The notes beneath the pieces are model-generated. The model had not been told where the DNA came from and searched no databases. It worked only from the letters and a program-made list of their open reading frames with translations. DNA of 64,000 nt. Source: Ruminococcus sp. GTDB lineage: Bacteria > Bacillota > Clostridia > Oscillospirales > Acutalibacteraceae. Within the stretch, counting starts at the first letter, position 1; the number at the start of each line of letters is the position of its first letter. Shown here in pieces: positions 48,582 to 56,371 of this stretch. The stretch spans positions 1 through 64,000 of the forward strand of contig SFIQ01000017.1 in NCBI GenBank assembly GCA_004555265.1, in the 5' to 3' direction. The position numbers and the translations under genes were made by a program.

Positions 48582-49917
48582 CGAAATCCAACTGCATATT
48601 GAAGCACTGACCGCCGAGGGCAGCGGTGTAGGGCATTTCGACGGTATGGCGGTGTTTGTGGCGGGCGGTGTGCCCGGCGACACCTTGCTTGTGCACATGA
48701 TCAAGGCGAAAAAAACCTATGCCGTCGGCAAAATCGTTCAAATTTTAATCCCGTCCCCCGCACGGACACAGGCGGATTGCCCGCTGTTCCCGCAGTGTGG
48801 CGGCTGTGCGTACCGCTTTATGGATTACGAAACCGAACTGCGGGAAAAACAGCGCCGCGTGGAGGATGCGTTTTTACGGCTTGCACATATGCCGATGCAA
48901 TGCGAAACGGTTTTAGCAGGGTGCGCCGACCGCTACCGCAACAAGGCGCAGTATCCCGTCACACGCGAAAACGGCAGGGTGAAAATCGGCTTTTATGCGC
49001 CGCGTTCCCACCGTGTGATTGACTGTAAGGACTGCCGTTTACAGCCTGCGGAATTTGCACAAATCGTCGCGGTATTTCGAGAGTTTTTGACAGAATTTGA
49101 CATTTCCGTCTATGACGCGCAAAGCGGCAAAGGGCTTGTGCGCCATCTCTACTTGCGCAAGGGCTTTCACAGCGGCGAAATCATGGTGTGCGTGGTGGCC
49201 AACGGCACGCGATTGCCGCACAGCGATGCGCTTGTAGACCGTTTGTGCACCTTGCCTTACAAAATTACAAGTATTGTTTTGAATACCAACACCGAAAAAA
49301 CCAATGTCATTTTGGGCGCGCCATGCAAAACCCTTTGGGGCACGCCCGACATCGGCGACACGCTTTGCGGCGTCGAGGTGCGGCTGTCGCCCTTGTCCTT
49401 TTATCAGGTCAATCACGATATGGCGGAAAAACTCTATCAAAAAGCCGCCGAATTTGCCGATTTGAAGGGCTCGGAAACCGTGCTCGATTTGTACTGCGGC
49501 GCGGGGACAATCGGACTTTCCATGGCGAAAAGCGCGAAAAAGATTTACGGCGCGGAAATCGTGCCCGAGGCGATTGAAAATGCCAAGGAGAACGCACGCC
49601 GTAATCATATAGAAAACGCAGAATTTTTCTGCGGAGACGCCGCCGACGCGGCAAAGCGGTTTCGGGAGATGGGGGTAAAGCACGATGCAGTGCTTTTAGA
49701 CCCGCCGCGCAAGGGCTGTGACGAAGCGGTTTTAAAAACCGTCGCCGAAATGCGTCCCGAAAAAATCGTCTATGTTTCCTGCGACCCCGCCACGCTCGCG
49801 CGCGACGCGGCAAGACTTTCTTCGTTCGGTTATATGCCCACCCGCCTCGCCGCCGCGGATTTGTTCCCGCGAACGGTGCATGTGGAAAGCGTGTGTTTGT
49901 TTTTGAAAGAAAAATAA
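48562..49917 (+). CDS. rlmD: 23S rRNA uracil-5 methyltransferase (RlmD/RlmCD family)
   Basis: A 451-residue SAM-dependent methyltransferase making m5U in 23S rRNA. It has an N-terminal TRAM domain (about 5-60), an iron-sulfur cluster site C73-x5-C79-x2-C82 plus a later Cys in V-I-D-C, the SAM motif L-D-L-Y-C-G-A-G-T-I-G and the catalytic Cys in Y-V-S-C-D-P-A-T-L-A-R-D. The frame opens further upstream; GGAG 7 nt before ATG 48562 fixes the start. Which uridine(s) it modifies is not decided by sequence; Firmicutes often use one enzyme for two sites. Confidence 0.92.
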   Translation: MAIQKNDEIQLHIEALTAEGSGVGHFDGMAVFVAGGVPGDTLLVHMIKAKKTYAVGKIVQILIPSPARTQADCPLFPQCGGCAYRFMDYETELREKQRRVEDAFLRLAHMPMQCETVLAGCADRYRNKAQYPVTRENGRVKIGFYAPRSHRVIDCKDCRLQPAEFAQIVAVFREFLTEFDISVYDAQSGKGLVRHLYLRKGFHSGEIMVCVVANGTRLPHSDALVDRLCTLPYKITSIVLNTNTEKTNVILGAPCKTLWGTPDIGDTLCGVEVRLSPLSFYQVNHDMAEKLYQKAAEFADLKGSETVLDLYCGAGTIGLSMAKSAKKIYGAEIVPEAIENAKENARRNHIENAEFFCGDAADAAKRFREMGVKHDAVLLDPPRKGCDEAVLKTVAEMRPEKIVYVSCDPATLARDAARLSSFGYMPTRLAAADLFPRTVHVESVCLFLKEK

Positions 49918-50002
49918 ACAATATACGCGTTTTTTGAAACACAATGTTTCTCGAAGAAGGATAAATTTTAATTTAGATTAGTGGCGTAGCCGCAATCCTT
50001 AT

Positions 50003-50608
50003 ATTCCTCCCTCTGGGAGGGAGGTGGCACGCGCAAAGCGCGTGACGGAGGGAGAGAGAAAATATCTGCTTGTTTCTCTCCCCCAGTCAAATGCTGTGCA
50101 TTTGACAGCCCCCTCGTCAGAGGGGGCGGAAACGGCGGGGGTAAAATTCTCCGAATTCGGGCACTTTGCGGCGGGGGCAAAATTCTCCGAATTCGGACAC
50201 CCTTTTGTCTGCTTTGCAGACATTTCCCCTATCAGGGGAATCACCCCGCCCTACCCTGAAAATTTTATTTCGTGCGTAGGGAACGGTCTTGACCGTTCCG
50301 CGAAATGACATCGCTTTTTTTCGGGCGAACACAGTTCGCCCCTACGATTCGTAGGGAACGACCTAAGTGTCGTTCCGCAAAGTCACATCAAATGCACGGG
50401 CGGGCGCGGAGACCCGCCCCTACAACGGGGCGCCGGGTCGGCGCCCCGTTGTTCCTCCCTCTTAGAGGGAGGTGGCTTTTGCCGTAGGCAAAAGACGGAG
50501 GGAGAGAGGAAATATCTGCTTGTTTCTCTCCCCCAGTCAAATGCGTTGCATTTGACAGCCCCCTCTCGGAGGGGGCGGAAACGGCGGGGGCAAGCCCCCG
50601 CCCTACCG
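50003..50608. repeat. Intergenic array of palindromic repeat modules
   Basis: No gene is supported. Two copies of the long composite unit (about 50007-50128 and 50455-50577; CCTCCCT..AGGGAGG, then the AGTCAAATGC..GCATTTGAC hairpin, then CCCCCTC..GAGGGGGCGG), two copies of AAAATTCTCCGAATTCGG (near 50143 and 50178), a GGAACGGTCTTGACCGTTCC unit (50280-50299), GGGCGAACACAGTTCGCCC (about 50323-50341) and a GGGCGGGCGCGGAGACCCGC unit (about 50399-50420). Confidence 0.85.
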
Positions 50609-50699
50609 TATAAATACAAACATAAATAAAAATTTATATTTTGCAGAGGCATTTCGCGGAACATCTTCAAGTTGTTTTGCGCGATTAGCTTTAAAAAAC

Positions 50700-50728
50700 T
50701 TGTCATTTGTTTAACAAAAGTTTATAAT
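50700..50728 (+). promoter_or_regulatory. Sigma-A promoter for the two-gene membrane operon
   Basis: TTGTCA (50700-50705), 17-nt spacer, TATAAT (50723-50728), 68 nt before the ATG at 50796. Confidence 0.85.
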
Positions 50729-50795
50729 GCAACTGTAAAATACTCCCCAAAGTGGAAATAGTATGTAACGAGCCGAAATAAATGGGGTGTATTTT

Positions 50796-51455
50796 ATGAA
50801 GAAACTTTCGGAACAGGCATGGAACCGTAAAAATGACGGGTTGCGCCGCACGGCGGTATTCTTGGGCGCGTCGGCGGTAATTTTAACCTTTTCTCTTTGT
50901 GCGCCGCCCAATGCCGAACGCTTTGACATGATCGGCATGGAGCTGGCGGTTGTGGCGCTGGCGATTTTCCTGTGGAAATTTCCGATTGGCATTTATTTTT
51001 CTGCCAACCTGTTCACGCTGTCGGCGGCGGCAGGGTCGATTTTAAAACTGTATGACCGTTTCCCCGGCTATGACCGCGTGGTGCATTTCATCAGCGGGCT
51101 GTTGCTCGGGTATATCGGCGTGTATCTCATCAACCGCATTTTTGCCCGCCTGCACACAGAGAGTATCCCCGTGCTTGTGGTGTTGTTTGCGGGGATGTTC
51201 GCGTTTTTCGGCGCGGGATTTTGGGAAATCGTCGAATTTTTGACCGACTGTGTTGTGCATATGGATGTGCAGCACGGCAACACCGATACCATGGGCGATA
51301 TTGTTGCAGGGTTTTTGGGCGGCATTTTGTATCAGGGGTGTTTGTTGTTCCAATACCGCAAATGTTTTTCAAAAGCGAATATTATTAAATTCATAAAGGG
51401 CGAGCCTGTACCTGCAACTGCCGCCGCATTGCAAAAGGAGCATGCCGCCCGATAA
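50796..51455 (+). CDS. YjdF/DUF2238-like integral membrane protein
   Basis: A 219-residue protein with about six hydrophobic helices. Conserved polar residues sit in or near the membrane: D-R-V-V-H-F-I-S-G, then F-W-E-I-V-E-F and G-N-T-D-T-M-G-D-I, the pattern of the DUF2238 / YjdF-like family, whose function is unknown. A GTG lies 9 nt upstream in frame, within GGGGTG, which serves better as the ribosome binding site for ATG 50796. It forms an operon with the PAP2 gene, and its 3' end folds into a hairpin with that gene's translation start region. Confidence 0.8.
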   Translation: MKKLSEQAWNRKNDGLRRTAVFLGASAVILTFSLCAPPNAERFDMIGMELAVVALAIFLWKFPIGIYFSANLFTLSAAAGSILKLYDRFPGYDRVVHFISGLLLGYIGVYLINRIFARLHTESIPVLVVLFAGMFAFFGAGFWEIVEFLTDCVVHMDVQHGNTDTMGDIVAGFLGGILYQGCLLFQYRKCFSKANIIKFIKGEPVPATAAALQKEHAAR

Positions 51456-51470
51456 ACAGGGGGCATGCTC
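51438..51470 (+). promoter_or_regulatory. Hairpin covering the stop of one gene and the RBS of the next
   Basis: GAGCATGCC (51438-51446) pairs with GGCATGCTC (51462-51470), extended by CCC (51448-51450) with GGG (51459-51461). The stem holds AGGGGG, the Shine-Dalgarno sequence of the PAP2 gene, and the loop side holds the TAA of the upstream gene, so ribosomes ending the first gene could open the second. Confidence 0.55.
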
Positions 51471-51471
51471 T

Positions 51472-52425
51472 ATGCTGAAAAAACGGGAATACATCTTTTG
51501 GATTTCGATGTTCTGCGGACTGTCGCTGTTGTTGCTTTCGGTGGGCACGGTGTACGATTTGCAAATCGACTGTTCGCTTTACAACCCCGAAAACGGCTTC
51601 GCGCGGTTTTTGCAGGACTACGGCGAGGTGCCGCGCTTTGCGCTGTGGGGGCCTGCCGCGGCGGTGCTGTATGCCACGCGCGAATGGGAATGTGAAACCG
51701 CCGTTGCGCTGATTGACAATTTGCGTCGCAAAAAAGGCGGCCTTTCCGAAAAATCCAAACAAACGCTTCTGAAAATCGCAAATTGGGGATTCGGCGTCGG
51801 CTTTTTGATACTCGGCTATTTCAGTTGGCAGAAACTCATCCGCAATGTGGTAAAGCGTTGGTTTTCGGACGAGACAAAAGAAACCGTGTTGTATACCGTG
51901 TTTTTGGTGACGGTGATTTTGGTGGTGGATGTGCTGGCGGCATATTTTGCAAAGCGCAAAATCAGCGAAAAGACCTTGCGCGCCTTAAAACCGCTTGCAT
52001 ACGGCGGGATTGTGTTCGGCATTTTGTACCGTGTCAGCATTGACCCGATGAAAAATTTAGTTGAACGCACGCGGTTTTACGAAATGCTGACGGTGTACGA
52101 TGACCGCGCCTTTACAATGTTTACCCCGTGGTATCAAAAGGGATTCGGCGGCTCGTCATTTCCGTCGGGGCATACGGCAAGCGGTGCGGCGCTGTTTTTG
52201 AGCCTGACGCTGTGCGACACCTTGGATTGCTGTAAAAATAAGGAACGGCTGTTCTTTCTCCTGTCTTGGGGCTACACTTGGCTTTTGGGCTTTACGCGTA
52301 TGATTATGGGGCGGCACTTCCTGTCCGATGTGGCGGCAGGTGCGCTGTTGGGCTTTTTGTTCGCGATTGCGGCGCGGGAACTGTTTGTCCGCCGCACGGC
52401 AAAGAAACTCGGCCTCGTTGCGTGA
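51472..52425 (+). CDS. PAP2-family membrane phosphatase
   Basis: A 317-residue protein with about six or seven membrane helices and the PAP2 phosphatase motifs: F-P-S-G-H-T-A-S-G (second motif) and T-R-M-I-M-G-R-H-F-L-S-D-V (third motif, with catalytic His and its Asp). A first motif of Lys/Arg residues lies near M-K-N-L-V-E-R-T-R. PAP2 enzymes remove phosphate from lipid phosphates such as undecaprenyl pyrophosphate or phosphatidic acid at the outer face; the substrate is inferred. ATG 51442 is in frame but only 1 nt from AAGGAG; ATG 51472 with AGGGGG 8 nt before it is preferred. Confidence 0.88.
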   Translation: MLKKREYIFWISMFCGLSLLLLSVGTVYDLQIDCSLYNPENGFARFLQDYGEVPRFALWGPAAAVLYATREWECETAVALIDNLRRKKGGLSEKSKQTLLKIANWGFGVGFLILGYFSWQKLIRNVVKRWFSDETKETVLYTVFLVTVILVVDVLAAYFAKRKISEKTLRALKPLAYGGIVFGILYRVSIDPMKNLVERTRFYEMLTVYDDRAFTMFTPWYQKGFGGSSFPSGHTASGAALFLSLTLCDTLDCCKNKERLFFLLSWGYTWLLGFTRMIMGRHFLSDVAAGALLGFLFAIAARELFVRRTAKKLGLVA

Positions 52426-52441
52426 AACGAAAAAAACAAAA

Positions 52442-52476
52442 CCGCGGCACACTTGCAAAGTGTGCCGCGGTCTTTT
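52442..52476 (+). terminator. Strong Rho-independent terminator after the PAP2 gene
   Basis: CCGCGGCACACTT (52442-52454) pairs perfectly with AAGTGTGCCGCGG (52458-52470), followed by TCTTTT. Confidence 0.92.
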
Positions 52477-52520
52477 GCAGGGGATAAATTGGGGTTTGTG
52501 GGGCAAATGCATTTCACCTG

Positions 52521-53043
52521 GTAGGGCGGGGGCTTGCTCCCGCCGTCAATTCACATCGAACCCTGCGGCGGGGGCTTGCCCCCGCCCTACATGCACACGA
52601 TTGATTTTATGTGTAGGGGCGATTCACGAATCGCCCGCAAGGCTTGATGTGATTTTGCGGAACAACACTAAGGTTGTTCCCTACGAATCGTAGGGGCGAA
52701 CTGTGTTCGCCCGCCTAATTGTCATTCTGAGCCGTTAGGCGAAGAATCTCGTTCCGCTCGGGTTTATTTTGTGCTATTGGAGATCCTTCGCTATCGCGCA
52801 GGATGACAAATTGGGGTTTGTGGGGATATTAACGGAACGGGCAAACTGTAATGCGAGCGTAGGGGTCGGCGTCTCGACGACCCGTTATTCCTCCCTCTGA
52901 CGAGGGAGGTGGCTTTTGCCGCAGGCAAAAGCCGGAGGGAGAGAAACGGAAAAAATCTCTCCCCCAGTCAAATGCTACGCATTTGACAGCCCCCTCTCGG
53001 AGGGGGCGGAAACGGCGGGCGATTCGTGAATCGCCCCTACGGT
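52521..53043. repeat. Intergenic array of palindromic repeat modules
   Basis: No gene is supported. Contains GGGCGGGGGCTTGCTCCCGC and GGCGGGGGCTTGCCCCCGCC units (about 52523-52590), GGGCGATTCACGAATCGCCC (52617-52636), GGGCGAACTGTGTTCGCCC (about 52694-52712), the 87-nt GTCATTCTGAG...GATGAC unit (52721-52807), the long composite (about 52890-53008) and GGGCGATTCGTGAATCGCCC (53017-53036). Confidence 0.85.
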
Positions 53044-53139
53044 TGGATAAACAACCCCCAATTTTACGCCTTTTGTATCGTTTCTGCCTTGGCTTGCGCT
53101 TGCTCGGATGCCACGGAAATGCCACGCGTGCTTTGCACC

Positions 53140-53913
53140 TTATTGTGCGGCCTTATGCTGTTTGCCTGTACTGTCGATTCGAGAATTGTCCCAATACAAA
53201 AGGTCCTCGACCGTTACAAATTGATACCCCTTTTCTGTCAGCGCCTGCAAGCACTGCCGCAACGCCTCGGGGGTGTTTTTGACATCGTTGTGAAACAGGA
53301 TAATCGACCCGTTTTCCGTCGCCCCCGTCACGCGCGAAACCATTTCCGCAACCTCTAACCCTTGCCAATCCAAACTATCCACCGACCATTGCACGGTCTG
53401 CATGGAAAGACGCTCTGCGGCGGTGATGACATCATTTGTATAATCGCCCGACGGCGCACGAAGCAGTTTCGGCTTCACACCGATTACGGCTTCAATTTCT
53501 GCATTGCATTTTTCAATATCCGCGGTAATTTCGTCCAAGGACAGCTTGCTGTATGCCTTGTGGCTGTCGGAATGGTTGCCGATGGTGTGCCCCGCCTGAT
53601 AAAAGGCTTTGACCGCGTCCGGGTATTTTCGTACCCAATCCCCCACAACAAAGACGGTCACCTTGGCATGGTATTCGTCTAAAATCGACAGCAATTCGTC
53701 CGTATCCTCCGCACCCCACGCCGCGTCAAAGGTAATGGCAACCTTTTTTTCGGCGGTATCCACGCAATAGACGGGCAGTTTTCGTTCTTGCGTTTTTGCC
53801 GCCTGTATGGTTTGCACCCGTTGGGATACGCCTGCCGCCACAAATACCGCCGACAGCATCAGTATCAGCCCGATTGTAAGAGATTGTTTGGTTAACAGCA
53901 TATACCGTTTCAT
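53140..53913 (-). CDS. NodB-type polysaccharide deacetylase (PdaB-like, sporulation-related)
   Basis: A 257-residue protein with an N-terminal membrane anchor (about 10-30) and a NodB domain (about 55-240). Motifs are T-F-D-A-A-W-G (61-67), H114 and H118 in G-N-H-S-D-S-H, R152 in L-R-A-P-S-G-D-Y, a W-S-V-D-S-x-D-W segment and I-L-F-H-N-D near the end. The second Asp of the usual T-F-D-D is Ala here, as in PdaB-like sporulation proteins, so metal binding may be altered. These proteins act on peptidoglycan of the cortex or cell wall. AAGGAGG is upstream. Its promoter is not clear because a MITE-like element starts 54 bp upstream. Confidence 0.88.
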   Translation of the reverse strand: MKRYMLLTKQSLTIGLILMLSAVFVAAGVSQRVQTIQAAKTQERKLPVYCVDTAEKKVAITFDAAWGAEDTDELLSILDEYHAKVTVFVVGDWVRKYPDAVKAFYQAGHTIGNHSDSHKAYSKLSLDEITADIEKCNAEIEAVIGVKPKLLRAPSGDYTNDVITAAERLSMQTVQWSVDSLDWQGLEVAEMVSRVTGATENGSIILFHNDVKNTPEALRQCLQALTEKGYQFVTVEDLLYWDNSRIDSTGKQHKAAQ

Positions 53914-53966
53914 GTTACCGCCTCCTTAAAAGGTGAGGGCGTGACACCAACTCGGTGTTCCCCTCC

Positions 53967-54155
53967 TTAGGGTAACGGTAATAATCCGAACCACGGTTTA
54001 TCGCGGCGGATTTGCCCTTACTCTTCGTTAAAATACTCGTTAATCCGAAAGGATTAACTGCGTTTTTGCCTCGATTAAGACCAAATCTGCACACGATAAA
54101 CTGATCGCTTTAATACTGCATTTTTGACGGGTTCGGATTATTATCGTTACCCTAA
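53967..54155. mobile_element. MITE-like element with 26-bp terminal inverted repeats (full copy)
   Basis: A 189-bp unit bounded by inverted repeats at 53967-53992 and 54130-54155, 26 bp with one mismatch (each end reads TTAGGGTAACG inward). No transposase is encoded. Inside is a GTTAATCC-GAAA-GGATTAAC hairpin and a CACGATAAACTGATCG stretch. It lies between the divergent deacetylase and infC genes, and may carry or block part of their promoters. A copy 43 bp shorter is at 61014-61158. The outermost bases could hold a TA target duplication. Confidence 0.8.
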
Positions 54156-54195
54156 CTAATATGGGAACTCCCGATGAAAAATGCAAAAGAAACCC

Positions 54196-54224
54196 TTGAC
54201 AAACCGAAAGAAATGGTGTATTCT
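54196..54224 (+). promoter_or_regulatory. Sigma-A promoter for infC-rpmI-rplT
   Basis: TTGACA (54196-54201), 17-nt spacer, TATTCT (54219-54224). It starts 41 bp after the MITE-like element and gives a leader of about 150 nt. Confidence 0.85.
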
Positions 54225-54229
54225 ATTCG

Positions 54230-54383
54230 AGCAATAAAGAAGAACCGTTCCGTTCTCACCTGTGAGTTTTGTATGAAACAGGTCAATACAAGGCAAACCC
54301 CCTATGTTACGGGGCGATTTGTGTGTATTTCGGCGTGAACGGGTTTTCGTTCACGCTTTTTTGAATTTTAAGGAGTGATTGGT
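54230..54383 (+). promoter_or_regulatory. infC leader, probable L20-type attenuator region
   Basis: The leader contains AACCGTTCC..., CACCTGTGAG, CCCCCTATGTTACGGGG and a terminator hairpin near its end. infC operons of Firmicutes are known to be controlled by L20 (or L20-like) leaders that end in such a terminator. Assignment to that family is inferred from position and the terminator, not from a full structural match. Confidence 0.6.
54333..54362 (+). terminator. Attenuator hairpin in the infC leader
   Basis: GCGTGAACG (54333-54341) pairs with CGTTCACGC (54348-54356), followed by six T (54357-54362), eight bases before the infC Shine-Dalgarno sequence. Confidence 0.85.
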
Positions 54384-54899
54384 ATCAGTACCAAAGAAAT
54401 GCAAATCAATGAGCAAATTCGTGACCGCGAAGTCCGCGTCATCAGCGCAGACGGCGAGCAGCTCGGGATTATGTCGGCAAAAGAGGCGCTCAAAAAGGCA
54501 GAGGAGAAAAACCTCGACCTTGTAAAAATCGCCCCGAACGCCAAGCCCCCTGTCTGCAAAATCATGGATTACGGCAAATATCGCTTTGAGCAGGCAAAGC
54601 GCGAAAAAGAAGCGCGCAAAAACCAAAAGATTGTCGAAATCAAAGAGATTCGTTTGTCCTTAAACATTGATACGCACGACTTTGAAACCAAAGCCAAGCA
54701 CGCCGAAAAGTTCTTAAAGGCGGGGAATAAGGTAAAGGTTTCTATCCGCTTCCGCGGCCGCGAGATGGCGCACCCCGAACTCGGGAAAGCCTCTATGGAA
54801 AAATTTGCCGAGGCGTGCAAGGAATTTTCAACCGTTGAAAAGCCCGCGAAATTAGAGGGCAGACAAATGCTGATGTTCTTAGCGCCCGTAAAACAGTAA
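54384..54899 (+). CDS. infC: Translation initiation factor IF-3 (AUC start codon)
   Basis: A 171-residue IF-3, which binds the 30S subunit, keeps it free of 50S and checks start codon choice. N-terminal domain I-N-E-Q-I-R, then A-P-N-A-K-P-P-V-C-K-I-M-D-Y-G-K-Y-R, a Lys-rich linker and the C-terminal R-F-R-G-R-E-M domain. The open frame has a GTG at 54375 but it overlaps AAGGAG. ATC at 54384 is 8 nt from AAGGAG and lies exactly where the family Met lies, eight residues before N-E-Q-I-R; the first ATG (54399) would cut conserved residues. Non-AUG starts are known for infC in E. coli (AUU) and serve self-control, because IF-3 rejects such codons. First gene of the infC-rpmI-rplT operon. Confidence 0.9.
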   Translation: MSTKEMQINEQIRDREVRVISADGEQLGIMSAKEALKKAEEKNLDLVKIAPNAKPPVCKIMDYGKYRFEQAKREKEARKNQKIVEIKEIRLSLNIDTHDFETKAKHAEKFLKAGNKVKVSIRFRGREMAHPELGKASMEKFAEACKEFSTVEKPAKLEGRQMLMFLAPVKQ

Positions 54900-54922
54900 C
54901 CATTATTTCAGGAGGAATTGAA

Positions 54923-55120
54923 ATGCCTAAAATCAAAACCCACTCCGGAGCGAAAAAACGCTTCAAACTGTCGAAAAACGGCAAACCGATTCGCGCACAT
55001 GCAAACAAATCCCACATCCTTACCAAGAAGAGCACCAAGAGGAAAAGAAATCTTCGCAAGACGGCTGTTGCGGATACAACCAATCAGAAGCAGATTAAGC
55101 GTCTGATTCCCTACAAATAA
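54923..55120 (+). CDS. rpmI: 50S ribosomal protein L35
   Basis: A 65-residue basic protein of the 50S subunit. It begins M-P-K-I-K-T-H-S-G-A-K-K-R-F and has A-N-K-S-H-I-L-T-K-K in the middle. AGGAGG is upstream of the ATG. Standard place between infC and rplT. Confidence 0.97.
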   Translation: MPKIKTHSGAKKRFKLSKNGKPIRAHANKSHILTKKSTKRKRNLRKTAVADTTNQKQIKRLIPYK

Positions 55121-55165
55121 GCGAAAGCGGCGTACCCGCAAAAGAAAAATTCGGAGGTAACTTAA

Positions 55166-55522
55166 ATGGCACGTGTTAAAGGCGCTATGATGACGCGCAA
55201 AAGAAGAAATAAAACCTTAAAGCTCGCAAAGGGCTACTACGGTTCCAAGAGCAGACTGTTCAAGACCGCAAAACAGGCGGTTATGAAATCCGGTCAGTAT
55301 GCTTACATCGGCAGAAAACAGAAAAAGAGAGATTTCAGAAGACTCTGGATTACCCGTATTTCCGCGGCTTGCAAAATGAACGGTATGAATTATTCCACCT
55401 TCATTAACGGGCTCAAAAAGGCAGGCATCGACTTAAACCGCAAGATGCTTTCCGAAATTGCTATCGCTGACCCCGCGGCATTTACCGCGCTGACAGAACA
55501 GGCAAAAGCGGCATTGAAATAA
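55166..55522 (+). CDS. rplT: 50S ribosomal protein L20
   Basis: A 118-residue L20, essential for early 50S assembly and, in Firmicutes, the usual repressor of this operon through its leader. M-A-R-V-K-G, A-K-G-Y-Y-G-S-K-S-R and W-I-T-R-I-x-A-A are conserved. AGGTAA is upstream; the terminator follows the stop directly. Confidence 0.97.
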   Translation: MARVKGAMMTRKRRNKTLKLAKGYYGSKSRLFKTAKQAVMKSGQYAYIGRKQKKRDFRRLWITRISAACKMNGMNYSTFINGLKKAGIDLNRKMLSEIAIADPAAFTALTEQAKAALK

Positions 55523-55526
55523 GTAA

Positions 55527-55571
55527 AAACCACGCCTTGTGTTTGTCGGGGCGTGGTTTCCGTTTTCTTTT
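55527..55571 (+). terminator. Terminator after rplT
   Basis: AAACCACGCC (55527-55536) pairs with GGCGTGGTTT (55550-55559), followed by CCGTTTTCTTTT. Confidence 0.8.
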
Positions 55572-55588
55572 AGAGGAGGTGGAACAGG

Positions 55589-56371
55589 TTGGCATATCCT
55601 GTCATACAAAGTCGAACCAACGCAAAAATTAAAGACGGTTGTCGCCTGACCGCCTCGGCAAAATACCGACGCGAGCAGGGGCTTTTTACGCTCGAGGGGC
55701 TTCGTCTTTGCGCGGACGCGGCGCAAAGCGGCTGTCAAGTACAAACGCTGTTTTTGACCGCCGACGCGGAAGAAAAAGGCGGGGAACGGCTTAAAATTCT
55801 GCTGAAAAACGCGCAAAAAATCTATACGGTGACGGAGGAAGTTGCAGAGAAACTTTCGGATACGGTTTCGTCGCAGGGCGTCTTTGCCATTTTACAAATG
55901 TTGCCCGAAACGGCGCTTGCCATACAAAAAGGCGGCAAATATGTGGTGCTGGATACGGTGCAAAATCCGCAGAACTTGGGGGCGATTGCCCGCACGGCGG
56001 AGGCGTTCGGCGTAAACGGGCTGATTGTCGGCGGCGGGTGTGACCGCTATAACCCGAAAGCGTTGCGCGCGTCGATGGGCTCGCTTTTGCGCCTGCCTGT
56101 GTTTGAAACCGAGGACTTGGCGGCAACCGTGCGGGAAATCGGCAAAACCGTGCCGACCTTTGCCACCGTACCCGACTGTACGGCAGAAAGCATCTGTGCG
56201 CAGGACTTTTCCGGCGGTGCGGCGGCGATTATCGGCAACGAGGGCAACGGCGTCCGTGAAGCGGTGCTCTCTGCGGCGCAAAAGCGTGTTACCATTCCGA
56301 TGCGCGGCAATGCAGAATCTTTAAATGCGGCGGCGGCGGCAACCGTAACCGTTTGGGAAATGATGAAATGA
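55589..56371 (+). CDS. TrmH/SpoU-family RNA methyltransferase (TTG start)
   Basis: A 260-residue SPOUT methyltransferase with a deep C-terminal knot. An N-terminal substrate-binding domain (about 1-100) is followed by the three SpoU motifs: N-P-Q-N-L-G-A-I-A-R-T-A, I-I-G-N-E-G-N-G-V and M-x-G-x-A-E-S-L-N-A-A-A-A. It probably 2'-O-methylates rRNA; the target is not evident. The start is TTG with AGGAGGTGG about 8 nt upstream. It overlaps dprA by 4 nt. Confidence 0.9.
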   Translation: MAYPVIQSRTNAKIKDGCRLTASAKYRREQGLFTLEGLRLCADAAQSGCQVQTLFLTADAEEKGGERLKILLKNAQKIYTVTEEVAEKLSDTVSSQGVFAILQMLPETALAIQKGGKYVVLDTVQNPQNLGAIARTAEAFGVNGLIVGGGCDRYNPKALRASMGSLLRLPVFETEDLAATVREIGKTVPTFATVPDCTAESICAQDFSGGAAAIIGNEGNGVREAVLSAAQKRVTIPMRGNAESLNAAAAATVTVWEMMK

